A DNA stretch of 64,000 nucleotides from Achromobacter sp. MYb9 (GTDB taxonomy: Bacteria; Pseudomonadota; Gammaproteobacteria; Burkholderiales; Burkholderiaceae_B), in assembly GCF_002975275.1 (NCBI RefSeq), contig NZ_PCOQ01000011.1:62001-126000 (forward strand), in the 5' to 3' direction. Positions 8,545 to 17,836 of the stretch are shown in pieces; positions within the stretch are counted from its first letter, which is position 1, and the number at the start of each line of letters is the position of its first letter. The notes below the pieces were generated by a model. It had not been told where the DNA came from, did no database searches, and saw only the letters and a program-made list of their open reading frames with translations. Position numbers and translations under genes: made by a program.

Positions 8545-9279
8545 ATGCAAGCTTTCCATTTGGCGGCCGTGTTCTCGGCGGCCTGCCTCCTTTCGGCCTG
8601 CGGATTCGTTCCGCCTGCGCCTCCGACACCTCCGGACTCCGGACGAATCCTCATCAACCACGCGGATCCGCGCACCGTTCTACCGGGTAAATCGCCGACA
8701 GCCCTGGCCTCGGCAGACATTCCCCCAATTCCCGTGCCTGAAGCGCCGCCCAAGCTTGAAAGCCCCACACCCGTGGGCAGCACGCCATCGCCGGCCACTA
8801 CAGGCGCAACGCCTGCAACGCCCAGCGCCAGCTCCACCGCGCCGGTAGCGGCAAGCGAAGCGATCGCGCCACCAACCGCTGCCGACGCAAGTCCACAGCA
8901 GATCGCTGCGGCGCCCGGCCCGGTCCTCACCGTGGAGGTCGCTTCGACGGAGCCTGTTGCAGAACCGGAAGTCGTGGAACCGCCTAAGCAGATTTGGCGG
9001 ATCAGCCCGCAAGACGGGACGGTCCGTCAAGCGCTCGCGCGCTGGGCGTCGGACGCCAACTGGACCTTCGGGCCGGATCAGTGGGAACTGAATTTCGACA
9101 TACCGATACAGGCTCCGGCCGAATTCGAGGTGGCTTCCTTCCAGGAGGCCACCCAGGCGCTGTCCCAGGCGGTCGCGATGAGCGAATCGCCCATCCGCCC
9201 TTGCTTCTACGGCAACCGCGTCCTGCGCATGTTGCCCTTCACCCGCAGCTGCAACCGATCCCCCGCCACGCAATCCTAG
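8545..9279 (+). CDS. pilL: PilL-like lipoprotein with TcpQ-type C-terminal domain
   Basis: 244-residue outer-membrane lipoprotein of a type IVb pilus. Signal sequence and lipobox LLSACG put the lipidated cysteine near residue 19. Residues 25-145 are a long Pro/Ala/Thr-rich, presumably disordered spacer. The C-terminal part (IWRISPQDGTVRQALARWAS, NWTFGPDQWELNFDIP, ...ATQALSQAVAM) matches the TcpQ/PilL C-terminal domain, which works with the secretin. The start has ACGGAG eight bases upstream. It is followed by the PilN secretin gene after 24 bp. The short length compared with R64 PilL and the low-complexity middle are the only oddities. Confidence 0.75.
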   Translation: MQAFHLAAVFSAACLLSACGFVPPAPPTPPDSGRILINHADPRTVLPGKSPTALASADIPPIPVPEAPPKLESPTPVGSTPSPATTGATPATPSASSTAPVAASEAIAPPTAADASPQQIAAAPGPVLTVEVASTEPVAEPEVVEPPKQIWRISPQDGTVRQALARWASDANWTFGPDQWELNFDIPIQAPAEFEVASFQEATQALSQAVAMSESPIRPCFYGNRVLRMLPFTRSCNRSPATQS

Positions 9280-9303
9280 CCGTGGCGTTGACCAGGAAAT
9301 CCA

Positions 9304-10992
9304 ATGAATGCTTACCGTACCGCACTGACGGCGGTCATGCTGGCTGCCCTCGCTGGCTGCTCGGCCCTGCAGGCAACCGACCGAGTCGAATCCCGCGCAG
9401 CCCTCCGTCAAGCCGACGGCACCCTCGCGCTGGACCACTTCAAGCTCAAAGCCGGTGACATCGACCGCGCAAAGGGCCAGGTCGTTGAGCTGCCATGGAT
9501 CGCCGGCCGACCGCAGCCGCTGGCCCGCGAAGTCACCCTCCCGCCGGCGCTCCGCGCAAACGTCAATACGACGCTGCTCTTTGAGAACAACTCCGCCGAT
9601 CTCAAGACACTGGCAGACAGGATCCAAATCGCCACCGGCATCCTGACGCAGGTCACTGCCGACGCCCTGCTCCCCGCGGAATACTTCTTGCCGCGCCTGG
9701 CCGGCGATCTTGGCACGGTAAACCCGCTAAACCTGGGAGCCAGCACCGCTGACACGCTGGTCCCGGCCCTCATCCCCGGCGCGGCGGTAGATCGCATTGC
9801 AGGTCCGACGTTGCCTACAGGGGTGGCTCGTACAAAGATGACGCCCCTGCCAGCCGGCCAGGCCCCGCTCGCCTCAGTCCTGGACGCCATCGCATTGCGG
9901 CTGGGCGTGTATTGGCGCTACGACGACAAGATCGGCGCACTGCGCTTTTACCGGACGGAGACCAAGAGTTACGTCGTACGCACGCCCACCCAGGCAGCCG
10001 AAGAAAACCTGCAGCGCGATATCAAGTCGGCCAACTCGATGCTGGCAGACAGAAACAGTGCGGGCACAAAGGACGAAGCGCGCGAGCTGGCGGCGGTCGT
10101 CAGCAAGGTCAGCCAGTTCCTTAGCCGCGCCGGCGTGATCAAGGCGGCAGACGGCGCGTCGAACACGATCGTGGTGACGGACACCAAGGAAGCGCAGGAC
10201 CGGATTGGCGAATTCCTCGATGCCGAGAATCGTCAGATGACCCGTCGCGTGCGCCTGGTCTTCGAAGAAATCACGGTGCAGAGCGACCGGATCAACCAGG
10301 GAAGCGTGGACTGGGGCATCCTGTTCAACAGCCTCGGGCGCCAAAACACGGCCTCTGCGATTGGTGTCGCACCGATGCTGGACGCAGCCAAGGCCGCCGG
10401 CAGCGTGGGCGCCACGGTCGGAAGCGGCCCGTTCGCAGGTACCAACCTTGCACTGTCAGCGCTCTCGCAATTGGGCTCGATCATCGACCACAAGAGCATC
10501 CCGCTCTTGATGCAAAACCGCCGCCCGGGCAAGTACGACACGCGGCGCACCTTCGACTACATCAAGGATCTGCAGCAGACGCAAAGCACATCCGACACCT
10601 CGTCCCCCACCGTGACGGTCACGCAGGACACAAAGACCGTCGGTACGTTCCTCACCGTGGTGCCCGATGCGCAAGACGACGGCCAGGTGCTCTTGACCAT
10701 TGCCTACGACGACAGCCGGCTCATCGAAATGAAGAAAGAGCCAGTTGGGTCCCGCGATGATCAGTCCTTCGTCCAGCAGACCGATATCGGCGGTCAGGGC
10801 CGGGTGCAGCAGGTGATGGTCCGCCCTGGTGAACAAGTTGTCATTGGCGGCTACCAGCAGTCCGCAGACAGCTCCACGCGGCGGCGCCTGGATGACAAGG
10901 CGCCGATGCTCGCTGGCGGGTCGGATGCTTCGCAAGAGAAGCAGATGCTAACGGTCGTGCTGGTAACGGCCATTCCCGAAGAAGGATTCTGA
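9304..10992 (+). CDS. pilN: PilN: type IVb pilus secretin lipoprotein
   Basis: 562-residue outer-membrane secretin that forms the channel for the thin pilus. Lipobox LAALAGCS gives a lipidated cysteine near residue 19. The N-terminal periplasmic domain is followed by a secretin-like N-domain (SNTIVVTDTKEAQDRIGEFL, about 280-305) and the secretin core (GTFLTVVPDAQDDGQVLLTI, then VVIGGYQQSADSSTRRRLDD near 520), all as in R64/BfpB-type secretins. It ends one base before the GTG start of pilO, so the two genes are coupled. Length is normal for the family. Confidence 0.9.
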   Translation: MNAYRTALTAVMLAALAGCSALQATDRVESRAALRQADGTLALDHFKLKAGDIDRAKGQVVELPWIAGRPQPLAREVTLPPALRANVNTTLLFENNSADLKTLADRIQIATGILTQVTADALLPAEYFLPRLAGDLGTVNPLNLGASTADTLVPALIPGAAVDRIAGPTLPTGVARTKMTPLPAGQAPLASVLDAIALRLGVYWRYDDKIGALRFYRTETKSYVVRTPTQAAEENLQRDIKSANSMLADRNSAGTKDEARELAAVVSKVSQFLSRAGVIKAADGASNTIVVTDTKEAQDRIGEFLDAENRQMTRRVRLVFEEITVQSDRINQGSVDWGILFNSLGRQNTASAIGVAPMLDAAKAAGSVGATVGSGPFAGTNLALSALSQLGSIIDHKSIPLLMQNRRPGKYDTRRTFDYIKDLQQTQSTSDTSSPTVTVTQDTKTVGTFLTVVPDAQDDGQVLLTIAYDDSRLIEMKKEPVGSRDDQSFVQQTDIGGQGRVQQVMVRPGEQVVIGGYQQSADSSTRRRLDDKAPMLAGGSDASQEKQMLTVVLVTAIPEEGF

Positions 10993-10993
10993 C

Positions 10994-12352
10994 GTGGCAA
11001 GACGTGAGAAGACCCCGCGGCGGCTGAGTTATCGGCTCGTCGCCATCCCCGGCACATCGAATCAGCTCGTCCTTGGCATTCGCTGGCAGACGGTCCTAGG
11101 TGAGGATCTGCCGAAAGAAGCGCTGCGCCTGGCACGCAAAGTGAAGGCCACGCACTTTGTTCACAGTGATGCCCGAAGCCCTTCCGTGGGGCTTCTCGTC
11201 GCCAAAGGCAAGGAGCGCCGCGCAAAAACACGCGCCAGTCTGTTCTCGGCGGCGTCAGCGTTTGCACAGATGCACCGCCACGGCACGCACATCGTGGCGC
11301 TCAATCTTCCGGACAAATCCGTATGGATCGCCGTCATTGTCGCCGGTGTGGTCCAGGCCGGCGGCGACACGGTCTTTGCAGATGCCCAGGCAGCTCAACG
11401 CGCCCTGGACGAGGCGCTGGCGCGCTACGGCGAGGCGCAACTGCACGGAGACCGCACGCAATCGAGACCGTTCTCCCTGCAACAGCTCGCCGCTCATACG
11501 AACCAGCAGTCGTCCCTGCGCAGGGCCGGTTTCAGTCTCGCGATGATCTCGCCCTTCTGGTGGACCATCCTTGGCCTATTCCTGGTGTACGAGGCGTGGG
11601 ACATCAGCATGGGCCTCTGGGATGATCGACAGGCACGAATTGCCCAGGAAATGCTGGCTGCGCAGCCCGAGATTGACCCAGCCACGCTGTGGAAAAAGGC
11701 CATTACGGCCTGGGCAAAGACTGCTCGGACACTCGGCGAGCCGGGGCTAACGCCGCTGCTCCAACAAGTGGAGTCCGTGCCGACCGAGCCCGGCCGCTGG
11801 AATCTCATCGAGGTGGACTGCCGACCGCAGGCACGCAGCTGCTCGGCGAAGTACCAGCGCACGCGGCTCGCGGACAATCGCACCCTGCATGCGGCCTTGC
11901 CGTCGACCTGGAAGATCGACCATCCCGATCTGGAAACGGCAAACGCCTCCTGGACCATCCCTGGCGCGCTGGCGTCGCAGACCCTGGTGCTTGCAGACTT
12001 GCCCGACGCAAAGGCGATGCGGCAGGCCTGGGAGCCGTCCTGGCAGGCGTTGCGCCCGGCGCTGCAAGACCTGTCGTTGTCGCCGCCGGGACAAGTGGCG
12101 ATCACGGTGCCAAACATCAAGCTATCGAACGGGCTGGAACAACCTGTGGTCAGGCCCAAAGAAATCAAGCTTCCGGCAACGCGCGCGCTCGTTATCAATG
12201 CGCCGCTGCGATCGCTATATGGCCTGGCGCTACCGCGAACCACCGAAGTCACGCAACTGCAGATGCGCTTTATGCCGGACACAAGCCCCGGCCTCACGAC
12301 CAGCGCATTCGTGACAACGCTCAAAGGAACCATCTATGTTGAATCGCAATGA
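10994..12352 (+). CDS. pilO: PilO: type IVb pilus assembly protein
   Basis: 452-residue inner-membrane assembly protein of the PilO2 family. It starts with GTG one base after the pilN stop. The first 180 residues form a cytoplasmic domain (YRLVAIPGTSNQLVLGIRW and LNLPDKSVWIAVIVAGVVQ); one transmembrane helix follows (SPFWWTILGLFLVYEAW, about 185-201), then a periplasmic domain with two close cysteines (CRPQARSC), likely a disulfide. The end overlaps pilP by 17 bp. It should link the ATPase and platform complex to the outer-membrane secretin. Assigned by order and topology. Confidence 0.82.
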   Translation: MARREKTPRRLSYRLVAIPGTSNQLVLGIRWQTVLGEDLPKEALRLARKVKATHFVHSDARSPSVGLLVAKGKERRAKTRASLFSAASAFAQMHRHGTHIVALNLPDKSVWIAVIVAGVVQAGGDTVFADAQAAQRALDEALARYGEAQLHGDRTQSRPFSLQQLAAHTNQQSSLRRAGFSLAMISPFWWTILGLFLVYEAWDISMGLWDDRQARIAQEMLAAQPEIDPATLWKKAITAWAKTARTLGEPGLTPLLQQVESVPTEPGRWNLIEVDCRPQARSCSAKYQRTRLADNRTLHAALPSTWKIDHPDLETANASWTIPGALASQTLVLADLPDAKAMRQAWEPSWQALRPALQDLSLSPPGQVAITVPNIKLSNGLEQPVVRPKEIKLPATRALVINAPLRSLYGLALPRTTEVTQLQMRFMPDTSPGLTTSAFVTTLKGTIYVESQ

Positions 12353-12857
12353 ACGTAAGTGGCGAAGCCAATTCATCGCCGCCGTCACCACGGCGGTCAC
12401 TCTATCAATTCCCCTATCTGTGTCGGCGCAGATTCCAGTCTTCGGCGTAGATGCCGTCAACATAGCCCTGCCGATTCCACGGACCGTACAAGAGCTCCTG
12501 GAGCTTGATGCCCAACGCGCACTCGAGGAGGAAAAGCGCAAGGCGCAATCCGCAAATGGCGGAGGTGCGCAGCTAGCCGCTTCCGGCGCGCCTGCCGCCC
12601 AGCCCGCCAAGCCAAGCTCTGAGTCCGCACCCGTTGTCGCCCCGCCTCGGCTTCTCGCCATCACCGGCGTGGGCAAACAGTTGACGGTGATGGTCGACCA
12701 GGCAGGTCGCAGGGCGCATTACCGCACAGGCCAAGCCGAGCCGGTGGCTGGCGCCGATCTCGGGCTGCGCCTGCAGGCCGTTTCGCAGCCTTGCGCAAGC
12801 TTCGTTGACCAGTCGCAGGATGTGGTCACCTATTGCCTCAACCGGGGAACGCCATGA
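12336..12857 (+). CDS. pilP: PilP: type IVb pilus periplasmic protein
   Basis: 173-residue exported protein with a signal sequence (FIAAVTTAVTLSIPLSVSA/Q), a helical stretch (VQELLELDAQRALEEEKRKA), a Pro/Ala-rich linker and a C-terminal domain (LLAITGVGKQLTVMVDQAGR ... PVAGADLGLRLQAV) typical of PilP in R64-type clusters. Two cysteines (SQPCASF, VTYCLN) near the C-terminus may pair. It overlaps pilO by 17 bp and pilQ by 4 bp (ATGA), placing it firmly in the operon. Confidence 0.8.
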   Translation: MLNRNERKWRSQFIAAVTTAVTLSIPLSVSAQIPVFGVDAVNIALPIPRTVQELLELDAQRALEEEKRKAQSANGGGAQLAASGAPAAQPAKPSSESAPVVAPPRLLAITGVGKQLTVMVDQAGRRAHYRTGQAEPVAGADLGLRLQAVSQPCASFVDQSQDVVTYCLNRGTP

Positions 12858-14647
12858 TTTCACGCCTCCTTCAATGGGTTCGGCGGCTCAAACGCACGGT
12901 GCATGTCAGCCTGCGCGAACAAGACGAGATGCCGGTCCTGGACATGCACGCAGCGACGTCGGCAATCTCCACCACTGCCGCCCACCAGCACATCGATTCA
13001 TTCGCGGACATTGCCCAAATGCACCCGGCGTTCAGGACGCTCAAGGTCGATTGGTGCGGTTCGACATCGGCAGTCACCGCGTGCGTGGCCGAGCTCGAGG
13101 GACCTCGCTATGTGGTGTTCGTCAAGCCGCGCGAAATCGACTCGGACATTTTTCGCGCCGTTGAGCAGCGTGCCGCCGACGCGGCAAAAGGGCCGGTCCA
13201 GATCTATACGATCAACCCGGTCATTCTGCTGACCCTAGTCCGAGAGCGGATGCAGGGCCAAGACGTGATCCAGCGAAGCACGCGCATTCGCGGCCAGAAC
13301 GAAAGATCTGCGGTCCGCCAAGGGTTCTACGACATCGTGTCCTGGGCGGTTCGCAACGACGCGAGCGATCTGCATCTGAATATCGACACGACTGCGGCGA
13401 CTTCGCGCATCAGTGCCACCATCGACGGCCAGTACACCACGCCCGAGCAGTTGGCGATGCCCACGCAGCAGCTCGTTGACATGGCCAGCGTCGCTTGGCT
13501 GGATGTCAGTGGCGGCAGTGGCCTATTCCTTGACATGGCCAACGAACAACAGGGACGCCTCTACGAGGTGGTGGACGAGCGCAGCTACATGCTTCGCTGG
13601 GGTTCATTCATTGCAGACAAGGGGCCGTCCATCACACTGCGCTTACTCGACGTTGACTCCAAGGTGCAAAAGGTTGACATGGCAGACCTTGGCTACCTCC
13701 CGTCGCAAATCGCGCAATTTGAGCGTGCGACGCGCAGCATGGGTGGCGCCATTGCGATGGGCGGCATACCTGGCTCCGGCAAGACAGTGAGCATCGCCCA
13801 ACTAATCGTGCGCCTGCCAAGAACGCGCAAGACCATGTCCATCGAAGACCCGGTGGAACTCATCTTGGAAGCGGTGCTGCAGGCGAGCCTCTCACGGTCC
13901 CTCGATGGTTCGGATCGCGACACCATGAAGTCCAAACTCATGGCTCTGAAGCGTGCTGCAGCCAGCGACGTATTCCTTGGTGAGATTCGCGATGTCCTCA
14001 CGGGTGCGGCGTTTCAAGACATCGTGCTATCGGGAAGCAACCTTTACTGCACGACGCACGTGGGCAGTGCCCTCGCCATTCCACAGCGCTTTTCCTCGAG
14101 CGAGATCGGGATACCACGCGGCACGCTGGGCACGCCTGGCGTGTTAAAGCTGCTTGTTCACCAGTCCCTGATGCCCAAGCTGTGCAGTTGCGCCCTGCCT
14201 GCTGTGGCGCTTTTGGACGGTGCCGAGGACCGGATGGGCGTCAAACGGGATAGGACAACCTGGCAGCGGTATTTGGCCGACATCGAGACCCTTTACGACA
14301 TCGGCTCCGAGCCGATCAAGGTCAGGAATCCGGAGGGCTGCGAACACTGCCGCAAAAAGGGCATCCCGGAACTCTTCGGCTACGCGAGGCGGACTGCGGT
14401 AGCAGAACTTTTCGAACCCTCCAGCGACCCGGACGCACTTCGCGCCATTACGAGCGGCGACGAGATCCGCCTAAGAGAGATCTTCGCCAGCCAGCGCACC
14501 GCCCGGTATGACGAGCCCGACATGCAAGGCAAATCCACCATGGAATGCGCCGTCTACAAGATGAGCCAAGGCATGATTGATCCGCGGGACATTGAGCCCC
14601 ACTTCACGGCGTACGCGACACTTTTGCGCCAAAGGAAAAAGGGATGA
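12854..14647 (+). CDS. pilQ: PilQ: pilus assembly ATPase (GspE/PilB superfamily)
   Basis: 597-residue cytoplasmic ATPase that powers thin-pilus assembly. Walker A GIPGSGKTVS lies near residue 303, the Walker B-type motif FLGEIRDV near 375, and an Asp-box region (MSIEDPVELI) between them. A C-terminal CxxC pair (EHCRKKG, plus SCALP upstream) resembles the tetracysteine zinc element of GspE ATPases. The ATG at 12854 overlaps the pilP stop as ATGA with GGGGAA upstream; an in-frame ATG at 12833 lies inside pilP. It overlaps pilR by ATGA. Function confident from motifs and neighbours. Confidence 0.9.
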   Translation: MISRLLQWVRRLKRTVHVSLREQDEMPVLDMHAATSAISTTAAHQHIDSFADIAQMHPAFRTLKVDWCGSTSAVTACVAELEGPRYVVFVKPREIDSDIFRAVEQRAADAAKGPVQIYTINPVILLTLVRERMQGQDVIQRSTRIRGQNERSAVRQGFYDIVSWAVRNDASDLHLNIDTTAATSRISATIDGQYTTPEQLAMPTQQLVDMASVAWLDVSGGSGLFLDMANEQQGRLYEVVDERSYMLRWGSFIADKGPSITLRLLDVDSKVQKVDMADLGYLPSQIAQFERATRSMGGAIAMGGIPGSGKTVSIAQLIVRLPRTRKTMSIEDPVELILEAVLQASLSRSLDGSDRDTMKSKLMALKRAAASDVFLGEIRDVLTGAAFQDIVLSGSNLYCTTHVGSALAIPQRFSSSEIGIPRGTLGTPGVLKLLVHQSLMPKLCSCALPAVALLDGAEDRMGVKRDRTTWQRYLADIETLYDIGSEPIKVRNPEGCEHCRKKGIPELFGYARRTAVAELFEPSSDPDALRAITSGDEIRLREIFASQRTARYDEPDMQGKSTMECAVYKMSQGMIDPRDIEPHFTAYATLLRQRKKG

Positions 14648-15744
14648 AGATCCCCTTCTACTTCACGCGGGTAGGCCAGGCCGCTAAGAAGTTCGCGCGT
14701 GCCCGCGCGGACTGGTATGAATACTTGGCGGACATGACGGAGGACACCCAGGGGCGCCGGACATTTCTCAGCATTCTCGACGCCGACGCACAGCGCTACG
14801 GAAGGAGTGCCCGTGGAGTCCTGTCCGCATACTGGGCGCATCGCATTGTCGAAACCGGCGAGCTGGGCACTACCTTGCACCGGACCCTTCCTCAGCGAGA
14901 GGTTGCGGAATTTGTTTCCCTGCAAACTCAAGGTCAGGCGGTTTTCGCGGGAGGGCTCCGCGACATGGCCGCAGTCGTACGTCTGACGGCAAAGCTGCGA
15001 GGCATCCTTGTCGGAACGCTGGCAGTGGCTGCACTGATGCTGTTCTTAGTGTGGGCCATGGTGATGCTCGCCGTTCCCTACGTCACTGCGCCAATGCTGC
15101 AGGATGCAATGCCAGACATACGGTTTGAACTGCTCAGTCCATCCACGCAGGCATTCTTCGACTTGGCACATTGGATCCGGGACAAGGGTTTCCGCCTCTG
15201 GCTGGTGTCAATAGCCTTCGGCGTTGCCGTCCATTTCTCATTTCCCTACATGGACAACGCACTGCGCCGGTGGCTCGATAAGTGGGGGCCCTACCGCCTC
15301 TACCGCGACGTGCAAGCCATCGCCGTAGTGAGCACGGCAGCAACGGCTGTAAAGCCACGAGCCGGCAAGGTCATGCAAATCCGGCACGCGATCGAACTGC
15401 AGCTACCTGGATCGACGCGCTGGCTTACCCGTCGACTGCAGGCTGTCCAAAATCGGCTCGACGAGGCGAAAAAAGGAGCAGAAATCTTCGACGTCGGGCT
15501 GCTGGACAGAGAGATTTACTGGTACCTCGAAGACCTCACCAACACGCGCGGCCTAGACACGGCGCTGCAAATGACCCGGGCGCGCATGGAGACCACCATC
15601 CTCAAGCGCGTGGAAGGCCGTGCCAAGGCCCTTCGATGGGTGGCACTTCTTGGCGCTGTCCTGGTCATGGCAGGTCTCTTCTTTTGGCACCAAAGCGTGA
15701 TCATGGACATGCGAAACGCAATCATGATCGACGCCATGTCGTGA
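14644..15744 (+). CDS. pilR: PilR: inner-membrane platform protein of the thin pilus
   Basis: 366-residue polytopic membrane protein of the type II secretion F/PilC superfamily, the platform on which the pilus ATPase acts. The N-terminal cytoplasmic domain is followed by hydrophobic segments at about 120-146 (GTLAVAALMLFLVWAMVML) and 180-198 (LWLVSIAFGVAVHFSF), a second cytoplasmic domain, and a final helix at about 320-345 (WVALLGAVLVMAGLFFW). It starts inside the pilQ stop codon (ATGA), indicating coupled translation. The prepilin gene follows after 61 bp. Confidence 0.87.
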   Translation: MKIPFYFTRVGQAAKKFARARADWYEYLADMTEDTQGRRTFLSILDADAQRYGRSARGVLSAYWAHRIVETGELGTTLHRTLPQREVAEFVSLQTQGQAVFAGGLRDMAAVVRLTAKLRGILVGTLAVAALMLFLVWAMVMLAVPYVTAPMLQDAMPDIRFELLSPSTQAFFDLAHWIRDKGFRLWLVSIAFGVAVHFSFPYMDNALRRWLDKWGPYRLYRDVQAIAVVSTAATAVKPRAGKVMQIRHAIELQLPGSTRWLTRRLQAVQNRLDEAKKGAEIFDVGLLDREIYWYLEDLTNTRGLDTALQMTRARMETTILKRVEGRAKALRWVALLGAVLVMAGLFFWHQSVIMDMRNAIMIDAMS

Positions 15745-15805
15745 AGAACGAAAGGCAGTCGCCTGGCGATTCACACAAACTCAATCGGATAAATCGGAAC
15801 CCATA

Positions 15806-16432
15806 ATGCAACAACAGAACACAGCAAATCGCCGCGCCATTCAGCGCACTGCGTCCAATAACCTGCGTCGTCAAGGCGGTTGGACCTTAATCGAGGTCGG
15901 CGCGGTAATCGCTATCGTGATCTTCCTTGTGGTAGTTAACTATCCGTCCATCAAGGGGTACTTCATTCAAGGCCGGGTGCCTGCAGCAGCTGGTGAGCTG
16001 CAGCGCTTCATGTCCACGGCCAGGATCATGGGTGAAGGCGACACTGCAACGCCGTACGCATCCATCAACAACGCGCAGAACCTGGCACCTTCAATGCGCG
16101 AATCCACTGTATTCAAGGTGACGGGCAGTACGGTGGCGCATCGGCTGGGCGGCACGGGAGTCGGTTCGAACGGCACTATCACCATCGCCCCGGCTGCGCT
16201 GGGCGGTGGCGCATCCGGAAGTGCCTTGTCCCTGACCGTCACGAACGTGAACCACCGCGCGTGCCCCGTTCTCGCTTCCATCATGAACGGCGTCTCCGAG
16301 ATGATCAGCGTTAATGGCACAGTCGCGAAGACGCTGGGAGCGAACAACGAATCGGGTTCCTTCAACGCAGTGACCGCTCAAGATCTCTGCGTGAACGGTG
16401 ACAACAACACGTTCGTCTTCGCCACCCGCTGA
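15806..16432 (+). CDS. pilS: PilS: major type IVb prepilin
   Basis: 208-residue prepilin with a basic leader ending RRQGG, then mature WTLIEVGAVIAIVIFLVVV. It therefore has glycine at -1, tryptophan at +1 and glutamate at +5 followed by a hydrophobic helix. Tryptophan at +1 rather than methyl-phenylalanine is the R64 PilS pattern. The C-terminal domain has cysteines in HRACPVL and AQDLCVNG, likely the pilin disulfide. Mature pilin would be about 183 residues. No prepilin peptidase gene is seen in the window, so processing probably relies on the chromosomal PilD. Confidence 0.9.
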   Translation: MQQQNTANRRAIQRTASNNLRRQGGWTLIEVGAVIAIVIFLVVVNYPSIKGYFIQGRVPAAAGELQRFMSTARIMGEGDTATPYASINNAQNLAPSMRESTVFKVTGSTVAHRLGGTGVGSNGTITIAPAALGGGASGSALSLTVTNVNHRACPVLASIMNGVSEMISVNGTVAKTLGANNESGSFNAVTAQDLCVNGDNNTFVFATR

Positions 16433-16498
16433 TCGCCCGAGAACGGGTCAGGGCGTGTCAGCAGCACGCCCGATAGGGCTTCCGAAGGAAACGAACCC

Positions 16499-17776
16499 AT
16501 GAAACTATCCCAAACACGGGTGCGCCGAAAAGCGCACTCGCAAGCGGGCTTCACCTTGGTGGAGGTCATGGTCGCCGTGGCGATCGTCACGCTCCTGGCC
16601 GTACTTGCCGCCCGAGACCTCAGACGCCAGGGCGACGAGAGCGCTGCCGAAGCCACCGGTCGGTATCTGATGCAAGTTCGCGGCGCAGTCGTCGACCTGC
16701 AGCTAAAGCACGAGGCGTGGCTGCGTGGCGAAGACCTGACCGGGTTGCCCGCCGGTTCGTATCCCCCGCCTCCGGCTTTGACCTGGGCCAGCGTGGCCGG
16801 CGCGCAGGTCGCGCGGGGCGGCATGGCCGACCTAACGGCGTTGGGGCTGCTGCCAGCGACCATCCCGCGATATCCTGCCTTGGGCGACGTAGCACGGTTC
16901 ATCCTGGTCCGCCAAGGTGCCTGCCCAGGCGATGAATGCCGGACGAGCGCCTTCGTCTACGCCTGCCATCCCATCAGCGCAGTGCGCAGCCTGCGGCAGA
17001 ACGGCGAATGCACACCGCCTACAGTAAACCGCAGCGTTTACGACCAAACCCTCTTGAGCAAAGTGGTCCTGGCTGCTGATGGCTACGGTGGCCACGACGC
17101 GCGCGGGTCGAGCAATGTGCGCGGTCCACTGATGGATATTCCGCGTGCCTGGTTTGATTTCGGTACGCAACCGGGGCATGCGGTCATCGCTGCAAGTCTG
17201 GACGCCACTCCCTTCGGCCAGTTTGTCCGCCACGGAGAAACCAGACCAGTCACGCTCAACAACACCCTGACGGTGGCCGGCGCGATTCAGACCAATACGG
17301 GCCTACTGCTCAACACGGCCGTTGCACCTGGCTCGGCGTGCACGCCGGAAGGGTTATACGCGTCTACCGCAACCAAGCTGCTTGCCGTTTGCACCGGTGG
17401 CGTGTGGTTCGCCCAAACCGGCCACGTAATCACGGGCACATACGGCGATCTTCCCAATGACGCTGCAATCCCCGCTGTCACATGCCCGGCAGGGCTGTCA
17501 CCCTGGCGGCATGTCGCGCTACAGGCGGTCGACGCTACGGCACGCGGCGGAGACATCAACATCGGTGGCGCGATCGGCGGCAGCATTCAAGGCTCTGGCT
17601 ACGTCAATGCCGCCGGCGCCGTGTCGGTCGGCGGTTCCTTCAGTGGCTCATTTCAGAACTCTGGAAATAGCTACGTCCGCATGGCGCAGCGCGCCAGCCT
17701 CGCCGGTGACCGCGTCGTGATTTCACCCCCAGACATGGGCGCCCGCGCCTCGGTGATCCAAGGCTGCAAGAACTAG
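16499..17776 (+). CDS. pilV: PilV-like minor pilin / pilus-tip adhesin
   Basis: 425-residue protein with its own prepilin leader (HSQAG/FTLVEVMVAVAIVTLLAV; glutamate at +5), followed by a long extracellular part. The C-terminal region (CTPEGLYASTATKLLAVCTG then GVWF) resembles the segment of PilV tip adhesins that precedes the shufflon-variable part, and a glycine/serine-rich stretch (GGDINIGGAIGGSIQGSG) lies near residue 350. It ends GCKN. Only one C-terminal version is present: no partial pilV copies, inverted repeats or Rci-like recombinase are seen downstream. It should mediate recipient recognition in mating by the thin pilus. Confidence 0.78.
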   Translation: MKLSQTRVRRKAHSQAGFTLVEVMVAVAIVTLLAVLAARDLRRQGDESAAEATGRYLMQVRGAVVDLQLKHEAWLRGEDLTGLPAGSYPPPPALTWASVAGAQVARGGMADLTALGLLPATIPRYPALGDVARFILVRQGACPGDECRTSAFVYACHPISAVRSLRQNGECTPPTVNRSVYDQTLLSKVVLAADGYGGHDARGSSNVRGPLMDIPRAWFDFGTQPGHAVIAASLDATPFGQFVRHGETRPVTLNNTLTVAGAIQTNTGLLLNTAVAPGSACTPEGLYASTATKLLAVCTGGVWFAQTGHVITGTYGDLPNDAAIPAVTCPAGLSPWRHVALQAVDATARGGDINIGGAIGGSIQGSGYVNAAGAVSVGGSFSGSFQNSGNSYVRMAQRASLAGDRVVISPPDMGARASVIQGCKN

Positions 17777-17836
17777 CTCCTCCAGCAGGTCTTTCCCCAG
17801 GCCGCATATCGAGCGGCAAATCTATCGGAGATATCC

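Noticed and set aside
17650-17836. Shufflon after pilV
   Set aside because: No inverted repeats, partial pilV ends or recombinase gene are visible.
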